The position numbers and the translations under genes were made by a program. This document shows, in pieces, positions 53,735 to 62,561 of a DNA stretch of 64,000 nucleotides. Origin of the DNA: CAZKUR01 sp964556005 (GTDB taxonomy: Bacteria > Bacteroidota > Ignavibacteria > Ignavibacteriales > Ignavibacteriaceae); contig CAZKUR010000009.1 of assembly GCA_964556005.1 (NCBI GenBank), positions 13,816 to 77,815 of the forward strand, written 5' to 3'. Every line of letters starts with the position of its first letter. Within the stretch, counting starts at the first letter, position 1. The notes beneath the pieces are model-generated. The model had not been told where the DNA came from, ran no database searches, and was given only the letters and a program-made list of their open reading frames with translations.

Positions 53735-53808
53735 TAGCGGGGGAGGGATTCGAACCCCCGACACGTGGATTATGATTCCACTGCTCTAACCAACTGAGCT
53801 ACCCCGCC
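53735..53808 (-). tRNA. tRNA with CAU anticodon, probably elongator tRNA-Met
   Basis: The minus-strand sequence folds into a full cloverleaf of 74 bases: acceptor G-G-C-G-G-G-G with C-C-C-C-G-C-T (one G-U at the end), D arm GCTC/GAGC, anticodon arm GTGGA-ATCATAA-TCCAC (anticodon CAT), and T arm with GTTCGAATC. The discriminator is A and CCA is not encoded. CAU tRNAs can be elongator Met, initiator Met or Ile2 (a TilS substrate). The initiator is excluded because its features (C1-A72 mismatch, three G-C pairs in the anticodon stem) are absent. Elongator Met is most likely. Confidence 0.9.
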
Positions 53809-53876
53809 CTTTAAATTTTAGCCTGTAAATATAAAAACTATTACTTTTAATTTCAAAAGGATTTGATACAAATTTA

Positions 53877-54290
53877 TTAATTGACCTTCATATAAAGCAG
53901 CAGTTCGGTACCGGAAGGCGTAACATTGTACTTTATCTCATCCATATAAATACGCATAAGAAATATTCCCCTACCGGAGTCCTTTAATAAATTTTCAGGT
54001 GAAGTCGGATCGGGAATTTTGCCGGGATCAAATCCATGCCCCTGGTCTTTTACTTTTACAACCAAAGTGCCGTCTTTTAAATATGCACTTACCTGAACCA
54101 ATTTACTTATATCGCGTTTATTAGCATGGATAATTGCGTTGGTCGTTGCTTCGGTAACGGCAAGTATTAATCCGGGAATTTTTTCATCGTCAACTTTCAG
54201 ATCTTTTGCAAAGTAGTTTACAAATTCTTCAACAATGATAATTTTATTAGGATCACTTTCAATTTCTAGGAAGTATTTTTCTTCAGCCAA
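53877..54290 (-). CDS. SpoIIAB/RsbW-type ATP-binding serine kinase or anti-sigma regulator
   Basis: The 137-residue protein is a stand-alone HATPase domain: N box A-V-T-E-A-T-T-N-A-I-I-H-A-N (about 45-58), G1 box V-K-D-Q-G-H-G-F-D-P (about 77-86) and G2 box D-S-G-R-G-I-F-L-M (about 101-109). Such proteins act in partner-switching, binding a sigma factor or phosphorylating an STAS anti-anti-sigma factor. No STAS or phosphatase gene is adjacent, so its target is unknown. Confidence 0.85.
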   Translation of the reverse strand: MAEEKYFLEIESDPNKIIIVEEFVNYFAKDLKVDDEKIPGLILAVTEATTNAIIHANKRDISKLVQVSAYLKDGTLVVKVKDQGHGFDPGKIPDPTSPENLLKDSGRGIFLMRIYMDEIKYNVTPSGTELLLYMKVN

Positions 54291-54448
54291 GAGGAATTTT
54301 ATTTTTCCAAGTAAAATAATAAAAAAAATTTTCTTTTCAATTTAAAAGCCTGTTTTAAAGTGTATTTTTCTTTAAAATCATTATTATAATTTCGTCTATT
54401 ATAGGGCATTCCAACCGGCTAACCGGCATTTTTGAGCCAGCGCATATG

Positions 54449-56350
54449 TCAAAAGCGCCAATTTATTTCCATATTTAGATTCGCCAATTCTTTACGGGGA
54501 GAATTACTAATTGTAATAAATTCATACCAGCCACGGAATTTTAAGAATAATTGGTCTGCAGCCAATAAATAAATCTCGGTTAAAGGCCCGATACTGAAAT
54601 ATTTTGAATCGACAATCCTTACTTCTTCATTATATTTATATGTATTTAACGAGAACAACCTAATCCCTAAAGCAAATTGTGTACCCAAAAAATTTACAAT
54701 AAATTTGGGTTCCGAATAAATTTCCTGCAAAAAACGAGTTGGTTTGGAAGCAAAATCTTTCCATTTTAAATCGCCCTGTTCGGATAATTTTATATATCCA
54801 ATTTCGGCGATTGACAACCGTTTTGTTATTCGCAAAACCGTTGAATCATTTGCAGTATACTGGCGGAATGAAAAGCTTTTAAAAGTAGGATTTATATCCT
54901 CGAAATCGTAAACGGTATAATTTGCCGAAACTTCAAAAGTATTCAGTGAAGTAAAATTTTTGCCGGAATATAATCCTCCGCTTTCGAAACTTAAAACACG
55001 ATTAATGTTATTGTTTGAACTTTTTTCAGAATAAATATACACTGTGTGACTTACAGTCCCTTCAATATTTGCAAACATCTGGAAAAAAGGCGTCAATTGA
55101 TGAGTGTACCTTAATCTAATAATAGATAAGAGTTCGTCCCTGTCGTCGTAATTATCCTGGCTTGGCGTATCATATCTTAATTTATTCTGAAGAAAACTAA
55201 AAGTAATATTATCTTTATTGGAAAAATTCAGTCCGCCCAAAAATGCAGCAGAAATTCTTACTGCATTATTGTTTTTGCTGTTTTCCAATTGAGAGCGTTC
55301 ATCAAAAAAAATTGGATTTACACCCGGAAGATCTTTTGTTATGTGCTTTTCATCTTGTTCGGAATAATTAAGCCTCACAATTCCATTAAATATTCCTGAT
55401 GTGTAACCTGCATCCGATTCCAGTGCAATTTTTAACTGATTTATTTTTGTGTCAAAATAAGCCGAAGAATTAACTTGTAAAGGAATATATCTGGTATCCC
55501 TATCAATGTTTCTCCAGTTTACAGCTCCTCTTAAATTTAAATTAAACATATTTAAGAAATTTGTATGCTGCAGCTTATCCTCAAAATAATACCCGGTCTC
55601 AATCCTGGATTGAATATTGTCTACAATATCGAATTGGCGTGAAGTAACCGAATCGGCAGTATAATAAAAATCTTTTCTGTTTTGATAGTAGTATGCAGTA
55701 ATGCTGTTAGATACACTCGGATTAAAGAAATTTTTTAAACCAACATCAAAATATCTCAGAGTATTTTTTCTCGGGCTTATATCTTCGTTGCGGAATTTTG
55801 CTTCGGAAAAAAGCATCATATCAGATAAATCGATATTATTTACAATTCCTTCGACACCATATGTATAGCCATTATCTATTTCCCCGATTTGTCGATTATT
55901 CATGTAACCGTAGTACGGTGCAATTAAAATAGAACTATCCGGTTTCACCTGTGTAAAAATAGAAACGTCGGAAATGGATGCCTGGTTTATTTCAATTTTC
56001 CTGCTGTCTGAAAGTATACTGCTGTTAAGTGCAGCGCCTATGTTTATGTTTTGGTTAAGATTATATGATGCAGATAATTTCAATAATTGCTCGTCTCTAA
56101 TACTTTTTTCTGTCGACTTGATGAATGCCGAATTAAAATTTTCAGATAATTTGAGCGACATATTGCTCACTGATTGAGATAAAAATAAATGTGAATTTAA
56201 ATTATAAGTGTTTAACTGTTTATTCAATCTTGTCGATAAAATGTTAGCCTGGGGAGTCACCGTAATATAATCAAGGCTGTCTTCCTCTGTTTGGGCAGAT
56301 AAAAATTTAATAAAAAACAAGAAAAAAAATAGTAAAAAAATTTTATTCAA
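54449..56350 (-). CDS. predicted outer-membrane beta-barrel protein
   Basis: The 633-residue protein has a signal peptide (about 1-19, ending L-S-A-Q). The remainder is a long series of amphipathic strands with alternating aromatic and polar residues and asparagine-rich turns, ending I-N-W-R-F with a C-terminal phenylalanine, the usual outer-membrane insertion signal. No plug domain or TonB box is seen and no family is recognised. It lies 14 bases after a fibronectin-III lipoprotein on the same strand, which may be its partner. Confidence 0.7.
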   Translation of the reverse strand: MNKIFLLFFFLFFIKFLSAQTEEDSLDYITVTPQANILSTRLNKQLNTYNLNSHLFLSQSVSNMSLKLSENFNSAFIKSTEKSIRDEQLLKLSASYNLNQNINIGAALNSSILSDSRKIEINQASISDVSIFTQVKPDSSILIAPYYGYMNNRQIGEIDNGYTYGVEGIVNNIDLSDMMLFSEAKFRNEDISPRKNTLRYFDVGLKNFFNPSVSNSITAYYYQNRKDFYYTADSVTSRQFDIVDNIQSRIETGYYFEDKLQHTNFLNMFNLNLRGAVNWRNIDRDTRYIPLQVNSSAYFDTKINQLKIALESDAGYTSGIFNGIVRLNYSEQDEKHITKDLPGVNPIFFDERSQLENSKNNNAVRISAAFLGGLNFSNKDNITFSFLQNKLRYDTPSQDNYDDRDELLSIIRLRYTHQLTPFFQMFANIEGTVSHTVYIYSEKSSNNNINRVLSFESGGLYSGKNFTSLNTFEVSANYTVYDFEDINPTFKSFSFRQYTANDSTVLRITKRLSIAEIGYIKLSEQGDLKWKDFASKPTRFLQEIYSEPKFIVNFLGTQFALGIRLFSLNTYKYNEEVRIVDSKYFSIGPLTEIYLLAADQLFLKFRGWYEFITISNSPRKELANLNMEINWRF

Positions 56351-56364
56351 ATTGACGCCGCTGC

Positions 56365-57381
56365 TTATTGAACTAAATTAAAACTGTACAACGGAGAAAT
56401 ACTATTAGGTTGATCCAAACTGTTTGAATATGTAATAACTCTCCAATAGTATGTTATATATCCGTATAAATATTCAGGCGAGAAATCAATCGCAAGAGTA
56501 TCATTTGTGACTGTCGAATAAATTTGTGTACTATAAAATTCACCAAAGTACTGATTCGTCTGAACAATAACTTCGTAAGTTGCCGGAACCTGCAAAGCCT
56601 TAATTAAAAACTGAGAAAAATAACTTAAGCTTGAACTATCAGCCGGGAAAATCAATTCCGGTATGGAATATATTTCATCATTTACTATTGAACTTTCACC
56701 GCTCATCAACCCGCCGTTATCGACTGCTTTTATTCTATAGTAATACATTGTATATGTTGAAAGATTCAGAGTATCGGAAAAATTTACAGTGGATGAATAA
56801 CCAATATAATTTGTAGTATCGGCATTAAAACCTGGATTAAGGCTTCTGTAAATATTATAACGGTTAACGTCAACATCGTAATCCGGCTGCCATTCGAGAT
56901 AAACTGATTTTTTATTTACCCAATTTCTGGCATTTATAGTTAGGCCGAAGGGTGTTGCAGGTGGATAACGATTCAGCGGCATCGCCGAAACCGTATCCGA
57001 TGCCGCACTTTCCTTGTTGAATATATTTACCGATGTTACGTAATATTTGTAATCGATATTGTATTGCAGGGAGTCGTCGTAATAATAATTATTTTGTGTA
57101 AAATTAAGAAACTTAAAAGTTACCGAATCCGAACTCCTGTAAATATTATAACCGCTGATGGTATTATTGTTATTCACATGCCAGTTCAAAATTATTTCTC
57201 CGTCGGTAGCCGAATAAATTCTTAAACCGGTAGGAACAGCAGGCGGTAAACCATTGTCAGGCTGTGTAAGATTAAGTTGCCGGTTACAGCCGTATAATAT
57301 CAAAATAAAAAAAAAGACTAAAAAACTAACGAAAATATTTTTTCCCAGCATGCGTAATATATTTTTAAAATTATTTTTCAA
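56365..57381 (-). CDS. fibronectin type III lipoprotein
   Basis: The 338-residue protein has a hydrophobic leader (about 15-30) with lipobox L-Y-G-C. Two FN3 modules follow, each starting P-x-x-P-x-G-L and ending with tyrosine-rich strands (about 44-135 and 140-235; G-Y-N-I-Y-R-S-S-D-S and R-Y-N-I-Y-R-S-L-N-P). A last domain of about 95 residues has T-Y-Y-W-R-V-I. It is predicted to sit at the outer membrane and bind protein or glycan, inferred from FN3 only. It is likely co-transcribed with the downstream barrel gene. Confidence 0.8.
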   Translation of the reverse strand: MKNNFKNILRMLGKNIFVSFLVFFFILILYGCNRQLNLTQPDNGLPPAVPTGLRIYSATDGEIILNWHVNNNNTISGYNIYRSSDSVTFKFLNFTQNNYYYDDSLQYNIDYKYYVTSVNIFNKESAASDTVSAMPLNRYPPATPFGLTINARNWVNKKSVYLEWQPDYDVDVNRYNIYRSLNPGFNADTTNYIGYSSTVNFSDTLNLSTYTMYYYRIKAVDNGGLMSGESSIVNDEIYSIPELIFPADSSSLSYFSQFLIKALQVPATYEVIVQTNQYFGEFYSTQIYSTVTNDTLAIDFSPEYLYGYITYYWRVITYSNSLDQPNSISPLYSFNLVQ

Positions 57382-57485
57382 CTCAATCTGAAAATATAGA
57401 CTTTGAAAATGAGTTAAAAGTAATAAAGCGGTATTTAATCCTATAATAGTGCATTAATAAGCCGCTAAACGTACAGCACTTTAAA

Positions 57486-57514
57486 TTGACTCTCAAATGA
57501 TTTTTGAATAAATT
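57486..57514 (+). promoter_or_regulatory. candidate sigma-70-type promoter of nuoA
   Basis: TTGACT (57486-57491) and TAAATT (57509-57514) are 17 bases apart. Transcription would start near 57521, about 20 bases before the nuoA ATG. Confidence 0.45.
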
Positions 57515-57541
57515 TGTCGATTAAATTTTGAAAAAAGACCA

Positions 57542-57910
57542 ATGATTATTCAATATATCCCGTTATTTCTCGTCATTCTTTTTGCTTTGGTTTTTGCATT
57601 AGGGGCGGTTTTTTCGTCAACATTGTTTGGCCCTCAAAAACCGACCACCGAGAAACTTTCTACTTATGAAAGCGGTATGAAACCGGTTGGAACGACGAGA
57701 GAAAGAATTTCGGTTAAGTATTATCTCGTAGCAATGCTGTTTATCATTTTTGATATTGAGGTTATATTTGTTTATCCCTGGGCTGTGGAGTTCAGGAAGA
57801 TGTTTGCGGAAACAGGAACATCTGTTTTTTATTCAATGCTTATTTTTTTGATTGTACTTGAATTAGGTTATTTATACGCATATAAGAAGGGCGGATTCAA
57901 ATGGGATTAG
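57542..57910 (+). CDS. nuoA: NADH-quinone oxidoreductase subunit A
   Basis: This 122-residue membrane subunit of complex I has three helices (about 5-27, 62-84, 92-114). The conserved loop is Y-E-S-G-M-K-P (about 42-48) and the second helix carries F-D-I-E-V-I-F-V-Y-P-W-A. It lies at the junction of the quinone site and membrane arm. It overlaps nuoB by ten bases. Confidence 0.95.
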   Translation: MIIQYIPLFLVILFALVFALGAVFSSTLFGPQKPTTEKLSTYESGMKPVGTTRERISVKYYLVAMLFIIFDIEVIFVYPWAVEFRKMFAETGTSVFYSMLIFLIVLELGYLYAYKKGGFKWD

Positions 57911-58422
57911 AATCAAAGCTGAAACAAGATAATTTTATAACAACAAAATTAGATGCGATCATCGCATGGTCGAGGAAAAGTTCCGTTTGGCCTATGCCGA
58001 TGGGAATTTCATGCTGTGCAATTGAAATGATGGCAGCCGCTGATCCTAAATACGATATTGCAAGATTCGGTTCTGAAGTTATGCGATTTACACCGAGACA
58101 ATGCGATTTAATGATTGTTGCAGGTACCGTTACTTATAAGATGGCTCATGTTGTAAGAAAAATTTACGACCAGATGCCCGATCCCAAATGGGTTATTGCG
58201 ATGGGTGCATGCACATCTTCCGGCGGTATGTACAGATCTTATAATGTTGTTCAGGGCATCGACCAATTTTTACCGGTTGATGTTTATCTCGCCGGCTGTC
58301 CGCCTCGCCCTGATAATTTGCTGAATGCTCTAATTCAAATACAGGATAAAATCAGCAGGACGAAAGCCAGGGATTTTCCAAATAAACCTTTACCTGAATT
58401 AAAAGTTCTTCAAGAAAATTGA
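57901..58422 (+). CDS. nuoB: NADH-quinone oxidoreductase subunit B
   Basis: This 173-residue subunit carries the terminal [4Fe-4S] cluster N2 next to the quinone site. It has the adjacent cysteines in S-C-C-A-I-E-M-M (about 38-45), a cysteine in M-G-A-C-T-S-S-G-G (about 103) and one in A-G-C-P-P-R-P-D (about 133). It overlaps nuoA and precedes nuoC by four bases. Confidence 0.96.
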   Translation: MGLESKLKQDNFITTKLDAIIAWSRKSSVWPMPMGISCCAIEMMAAADPKYDIARFGSEVMRFTPRQCDLMIVAGTVTYKMAHVVRKIYDQMPDPKWVIAMGACTSSGGMYRSYNVVQGIDQFLPVDVYLAGCPPRPDNLLNALIQIQDKISRTKARDFPNKPLPELKVLQEN

Positions 58423-58426
58423 CCTT

Positions 58427-58918
58427 ATGGAATTAAAAGAAACAATCCTTAAAAATCTCAAAGAAAAATTCCCGGCTGTAAATTTTGAAGAAACAGAATT
58501 TCGCGGAGAATTAACATTAACTTTCGATAAAAAATTTGTAGTTGAAGTTTGCAGTTTTCTTAAAGAAAACACTGAACTGCAATTCAACATGTGCACAGAT
58601 GTAACAGCGATAGATTGGGCCAAAAGAAAAAACAGATTCACTGTTGTTTACCAAATTTATTCGCTTAGTCATAAGTTCAGACTGAGATTAAAATGCAATG
58701 TTGATGAGAGCGATTGCAGTATAAATAGTGTTTCATCTGTTTGGAAATCCGCCAATTGGTATGAAAGAGAAACTTACGATATGTATGGAATTACTTTCTA
58801 TAATCATCCGGATTTACGAAGAATGTATATGCCTGAAGATTTTGAGTATCATCCGTTAAGAAAAGATTTCCCTCTTATGGGTATTCCCGGATCACTTCCT
58901 CTTCCTAAAAAAGATTGA
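58427..58918 (+). CDS. nuoC: NADH-quinone oxidoreductase subunit C
   Basis: This 163-residue peripheral-arm subunit has V-W-K-S-A-N-W-Y-E-R-E-T-Y-D-M-Y-G-I (about 105-122) and the closing R-R-M-Y-M-P-E-D-F-E-Y-H-P-L-R-K-D-F-P (about 133-151), the 30-kDa signature. It is separate from nuoD, as in most bacteria, rather than fused as in E. coli. Confidence 0.95.
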   Translation: MELKETILKNLKEKFPAVNFEETEFRGELTLTFDKKFVVEVCSFLKENTELQFNMCTDVTAIDWAKRKNRFTVVYQIYSLSHKFRLRLKCNVDESDCSINSVSSVWKSANWYERETYDMYGITFYNHPDLRRMYMPEDFEYHPLRKDFPLMGIPGSLPLPKKD

Positions 58919-58924
58919 TAAAGA

Positions 58925-60178
58925 ATGGAAAGAATAACTAAAGACGACGTTCACCCTAAAATAATTGAAGCATTATTGGGAGCAGATTCCGATATTACTG
59001 TTGAGGATGCCCTCGAAAATGAAATGATACTCAACATGGGACCGCAGCATCCGGCAACTCACGGTGTATTGCGGGTTGTTTTAAGACTTGATGGCGAAAC
59101 TGTTATTGCCGCTGTCCCGGAATTAGGCTATCTTCATCGAGGTTATGAAAAAATGGCTGAGAATATGGGCTATTATGATTTTATCCCTCATACCGACAGG
59201 CTTGATTATCTTTCTCCTTTAGCTAATAATGTTTCATGGGTTTTAGCCGTTGAAAAGCTTGCCGGAATCGAAGCACCTCCGCGAGCTCAATATATTAGGA
59301 TGATGATTGCGGAATTTGCTAGAATAGCTTCTCACCTTGTTGCCATCGGTTCGCTTGCAATGGATGTCGGAGCCTTAACCGTATTTCTCTGGACTTTGAG
59401 GGAAAGAGAAAAGATTCTTGATATATGGGACATTCTTTGCGGCGCTCGTTTTACTAACAGTTATACAAGAATCGGCGGCATTGCTAATGATGCATCACCT
59501 GAAGCCATGGCAAAAGCGAAATGGTTTATCGATCAATTCTTACCTAATTTGGATGAATGCGAACGACTGATAAATAAAAACAGAATTTTTATTGAAAGAT
59601 TAGACGGCGTCGGAGTTATCTCCGCAGCTGATGCCCTTGAAATAGGAATGACCGGCCCAAGTTTAAGAGGAAGCGGAGTTGAATATGATGTTCGCCGGGC
59701 AAATCCGTATCTATTTTATAACGATATGGATTTTAAAGTTATAACTTACCCGGAAGGCGATTCGTTAGCCCGGTATTTCGTTAGAGTAGATGAAGCAAAA
59801 GAAAGCGCTAAAATAATTAGACAAATTTTGGAAAAGATGCCTGAGGGCGAAGTATTAGCTAACCAGCCTAAAAAGGTGCTTCCTAAAAAACAGGAAATCT
59901 ATAGTCGAATGGAAGAACTAATTCATGATTTTATGCTTGTGAACTTCGGAATAAATCCTCCTGTTGGTGAAATATACAGCGCAATTGAAAACTCAAAAGG
60001 AGAAATGGGTTTCTATCTTGTAAGTAAAGGCGAAGGTCATCCATGGAAATGCAAGATTAAATCTCCTTCATTCTCGAATTTACAGGCTTTGCCTCATTTA
60101 GTGCAAGGCAGGATGATATCGGATGTAGTTGCCATAATCGGAAGTATCGACCCGATCATGGGAGAGGCGGATAAGTAG
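58925..60178 (+). CDS. nuoD: NADH-quinone oxidoreductase subunit D
   Basis: This 417-residue 49-kDa subunit forms the quinone pocket with NuoB. Key stretches are N-M-G-P-Q-H-P-A-T-H-G-V-L-R (about 37-50), G-Y-L-H-R-G-Y-E-K-M-A-E (about 69-80) and M-D-V-G-A-L-T. It starts six bases after nuoC. Its TAG stop shares its last base with the first unit of a 14-bp repeat array, which marks the left edge of the inserted four-helix-bundle gene. Confidence 0.96.
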   Translation: MERITKDDVHPKIIEALLGADSDITVEDALENEMILNMGPQHPATHGVLRVVLRLDGETVIAAVPELGYLHRGYEKMAENMGYYDFIPHTDRLDYLSPLANNVSWVLAVEKLAGIEAPPRAQYIRMMIAEFARIASHLVAIGSLAMDVGALTVFLWTLREREKILDIWDILCGARFTNSYTRIGGIANDASPEAMAKAKWFIDQFLPNLDECERLINKNRIFIERLDGVGVISAADALEIGMTGPSLRGSGVEYDVRRANPYLFYNDMDFKVITYPEGDSLARYFVRVDEAKESAKIIRQILEKMPEGEVLANQPKKVLPKKQEIYSRMEELIHDFMLVNFGINPPVGEIYSAIENSKGEMGFYLVSKGEGHPWKCKIKSPSFSNLQALPHLVQGRMISDVVAIIGSIDPIMGEADK

Positions 60179-60216
60179 TAATTGGTGATTGGTAATTAGT
60201 AATTGACTATTATTGG
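60178..60216. repeat. left inverted 14-bp repeat array flanking the four-helix gene
   Basis: Two adjacent 14-base units, GTAATTGGTGATTG (60178-60191) and GTAATTAGTAATTG (60192-60205), plus a degenerate piece to 60216. Their reverse complements (CAATCACCAATTAC, CAATTACTAATTAC) belong to the same family as the units at 60684-60739, so the two arrays are inverted relative to each other. Confidence 0.8.
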
Positions 60217-60308
60217 TTTGTAATTTATTGTTGAAAAATTGTTATTTGAAATTGGTAGTTCAGATATAATTTTAAATTTATTTAATTTTTAATTAGAGGA
60301 GAAATCAA

Positions 60309-60671
60309 ATGTTAAAATTAGATGATCTTGAAATTTACCAATTGTCAATGGATATATCCGATGAAATTTGGAATCTTATAATTAACTGGGATAAATTTGA
60401 AAAATATACAATCGGAACTCAATTTGTGAAAGCAGCAGATTCAATATCCGCAAATATTTCGGAAGGATACGGAAGATATTCTTATAATGAAAACAAACAG
60501 TTTTGTTATTATAGTAGAGGTTCGCTGTCTGAAACAAAGACATGGTTGTCAAAATCTTTTAGGAGAAATTTAATAAAAGAAAATATTTATACAGAATTAT
60601 CAAAAGCTTTAGATAATAATCACATTAAACTGAATGCATATATTAATTCAATCAAAAGACAAACGCACTAA
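60309..60671 (+). CDS. four-helix-bundle protein (23S rRNA-IVP / Avd-like) inserted in the nuo operon
   Basis: The 120-residue helical protein belongs to the S23/IVP family: D-D-L-E-I-Y-Q-L-S-M-D-I-S-D-E-I (about 4-19), F-V-K-A-A-D-S-I-S-A-N-I-S-E-G-Y-G (about 39-55) and R-G-S-L-S-E-T-K-T-W-L (about 70-80). Relatives are encoded in 23S rRNA intervening sequences, and the fold is shared with Avd of diversity-generating retroelements, but no reverse transcriptase is present. AGAGGAG precedes the ATG. It sits between nuoD and nuoE, bounded by inverted repeat arrays, so it is a foreign insertion rather than a complex I subunit. Function unknown. Confidence 0.88.
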   Translation: MLKLDDLEIYQLSMDISDEIWNLIINWDKFEKYTIGTQFVKAADSISANISEGYGRYSYNENKQFCYYSRGSLSETKTWLSKSFRRNLIKENIYTELSKALDNNHIKLNAYINSIKRQTH

Positions 60672-60675
60672 TATG

Positions 60676-60743
60676 CTAATTACCAATGACAATTTACCAA
60701 TGACAATTTACTAATGACTAATAACCAATTACAAATGACTAAT
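60676..60743. repeat. right 14-bp repeat array flanking the four-helix gene
   Basis: Head-to-tail 14-base units: CAATGACAATTTAC (60684-60697), an exact copy (60698-60711), TAATGACTAATAAC (60712-60725) and CAATTACAAATGAC (60726-60739), then TAAT. A partial unit precedes them. The array runs into the nuoE reading frame. Confidence 0.9.
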
Positions 60744-61220
60744 TTCAAATTCACAGAAGATAATCTAACCAAGTTGAAAGAAGAGTTTACCCACTATCCC
60801 TCCAAAAAACCAGTGGTGATGAAAGCACTATGGTTAGCACAAGAGCAAAACGGTTACATTTCACAAGAAGTTATTAAAGAAATTGCTGATTTATTGGAAA
60901 TGAATCCCGCTGATGTTTTGGGTGTTGTTACTTTTTATACTATGTACCAACAAAAGCAAATGGGAAAATTTCACATTCAAGTTTGCACTAACGTTTCTTG
61001 TATGCTCAGAGGCGGGTATGAAATATTTAAGCTCGTTAAAGAAAAATTAGGAATAGATAATCTCGACGTAACGGAAGATGGAAAATTTTCAATTGAAGAA
61101 GTTGAATGTATGGGAGCCTGTGGTGGTGCACCGATGATTGCAGTCAACGAAGATTATTATGAAAATTTTACACAAGAAAAAGTCACGGAAATTTTAGATT
61201 CTTTAAAGCAAAGTAATTAA
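60714..61220 (+). CDS. nuoE: NADH-quinone oxidoreductase subunit E
   Basis: This 168-residue subunit carries the [2Fe-2S] cluster N1a: C-T-N-V-S-C-M-L-R-G (about 92-101) and C-M-G-A-C-G-G-A-P (about 130-138). The first ATG (60714) lies in the 14-bp repeat array, so residues 1-10 (M-T-N-N-Q-L-Q-M-T-N) are repeat-derived. ATG 60735 is the next candidate; the family-like part begins about F-K-F-T-E-D-N-L. No Shine-Dalgarno is seen at either. It abuts nuoF directly. Confidence 0.95.
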   Translation: MTNNQLQMTNFKFTEDNLTKLKEEFTHYPSKKPVVMKALWLAQEQNGYISQEVIKEIADLLEMNPADVLGVVTFYTMYQQKQMGKFHIQVCTNVSCMLRGGYEIFKLVKEKLGIDNLDVTEDGKFSIEEVECMGACGGAPMIAVNEDYYENFTQEKVTEILDSLKQSN

Positions 61221-62543
61221 ATGGAAAAAATTGTTCTGCCTGAAATAGAAAATTTAAATAAGCTGGATGTTTACATTCAAAACGGAGGCTATACAGCCGT
61301 AAAGAAAGCATTAAGTCAATCAACAGATGACGTGATCGATCAAGTAAAAAAATCCGGTTTACGCGGAAGAGGCGGCGCTGCATTTTTAACCGGTTTAAAA
61401 TGGAGCTTCATGCCTAAGACTACAGATAAGCCGAAATATTTATGTGTTAACGGCGATGAAAGCGAACCCGGTTCTTTCAAAGACAGGCAGATACTTGAAT
61501 TCAATCCTCATCAATTGATTGAAGGAATATTAATAAATTGTTATGCAATAGGTTCGAAAGTAGCTTACGTTTACATCAGAGGTGAATATCATAAATGGAT
61601 AAAGCTTCTTCAAAAAGCATTGGATGATGCTTATGCCGAAGGATTTGTCGGTGAGAAAATGAAGGAGAAATTCGGCATCGACTTTTACTGCGATATTTAT
61701 ATTCATAAAGGCGCCGGTGCTTATATCTGCGGTGAAGAATCTTCTTTGATGAATTCAATTGAAGGTAAGAGAGGTTACCCGAGAGTTAAACCTCCCTTTC
61801 CTGCTCAAAACGGACTTTGGGGATGTCCGACAACAATAAACAATGTCGAAACGATTACGAACGTTCCGCAAATTATAAATAAAGGATGGGAATGGTTTTC
61901 GAAAATAGGAGAACCCAAACATCCCGGTACTTTGCTTTTCGGAGTAAGCGGACATGTAAACAAACCCGGAGTTTATGAATTGCCAACCGGTACATTACTA
62001 ACCGATATAATTTATAAATATGCCGGCGGCGTTATCAATGATAAAAAAATTCTCTGCGTAATTCCAGGCGGTTCATCCATGCCTCCATTAAGAGGAGATA
62101 GTTTGGAAGGAGTTAAAATGGATGCCGAATCTCTCAAAACAGTCGGTTCTGCAATCGGAACAGGCGGAGTAATGGTAATGGACGAAGATACTGATCTGGT
62201 TAGAGTTTTAGCGAGGATAACAAAATTCTATTATCATGAAAGCTGCGGCCAATGCACTCCTTGCAGGGAGGGAACCGGTTGGATGCTGAAAATTTTAAAC
62301 AGAATTGTTGACGGGAACGGTTCAACAAGCGACCTGGATTTATTAATTACAATTGCAAAAAATATCGAAGGAAACACTGTCTGCGCATTAGGCGATGCCG
62401 CTGCCTGGCCGGTTAAATTTATGGTTGACAGATTCAGAGACTATTTTGAAAAAAGAGTTAGCCGGGAAGTTTCACTTCATGTTGCAAATAAAGTCCACTC
62501 GATGAGGCACACGGCAATTCCTCTTGATGATATAAAACATTAA
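61221..62543 (+). CDS. nuoF: NADH-quinone oxidoreductase subunit F
   Basis: This 440-residue subunit binds NADH and FMN. It has the glycine-rich G-R-G-G-A-A-F-L-T-G-L-K-W (about 50-62), the FMN-pocket stretch N-G-D-E-S-E-P-G-S-F-K-D (about 78-89), and the N3 cluster motif E-S-C-G-Q-C-T-P-C-R-E-G (about 344-355) with a later C-A-L-G. It starts at the base after the nuoE stop. No nuoG follows: a terminator and a convergent gene end the operon here. Confidence 0.96.
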   Translation: MEKIVLPEIENLNKLDVYIQNGGYTAVKKALSQSTDDVIDQVKKSGLRGRGGAAFLTGLKWSFMPKTTDKPKYLCVNGDESEPGSFKDRQILEFNPHQLIEGILINCYAIGSKVAYVYIRGEYHKWIKLLQKALDDAYAEGFVGEKMKEKFGIDFYCDIYIHKGAGAYICGEESSLMNSIEGKRGYPRVKPPFPAQNGLWGCPTTINNVETITNVPQIINKGWEWFSKIGEPKHPGTLLFGVSGHVNKPGVYELPTGTLLTDIIYKYAGGVINDKKILCVIPGGSSMPPLRGDSLEGVKMDAESLKTVGSAIGTGGVMVMDEDTDLVRVLARITKFYYHESCGQCTPCREGTGWMLKILNRIVDGNGSTSDLDLLITIAKNIEGNTVCALGDAAAWPVKFMVDRFRDYFEKRVSREVSLHVANKVHSMRHTAIPLDDIKH

Positions 62544-62561
62544 AACAAAAAGTTAAAATAA

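Noticed and set aside
53735..53808. tRNA-Ile2 (CAU) as the TilS substrate
   Set aside because: The cloverleaf and D/T arms match the elongator Met type better, but identity elements were judged by eye only; kept as a minor alternative.
60309..60671. Diversity-generating retroelement centred on the Avd-like protein
   Set aside because: No reverse transcriptase, template repeat or variable repeat is present within the window.
60676..60743. CRISPR array
   Set aside because: The 14-base units are contiguous with no spacers, and no cas genes are present.
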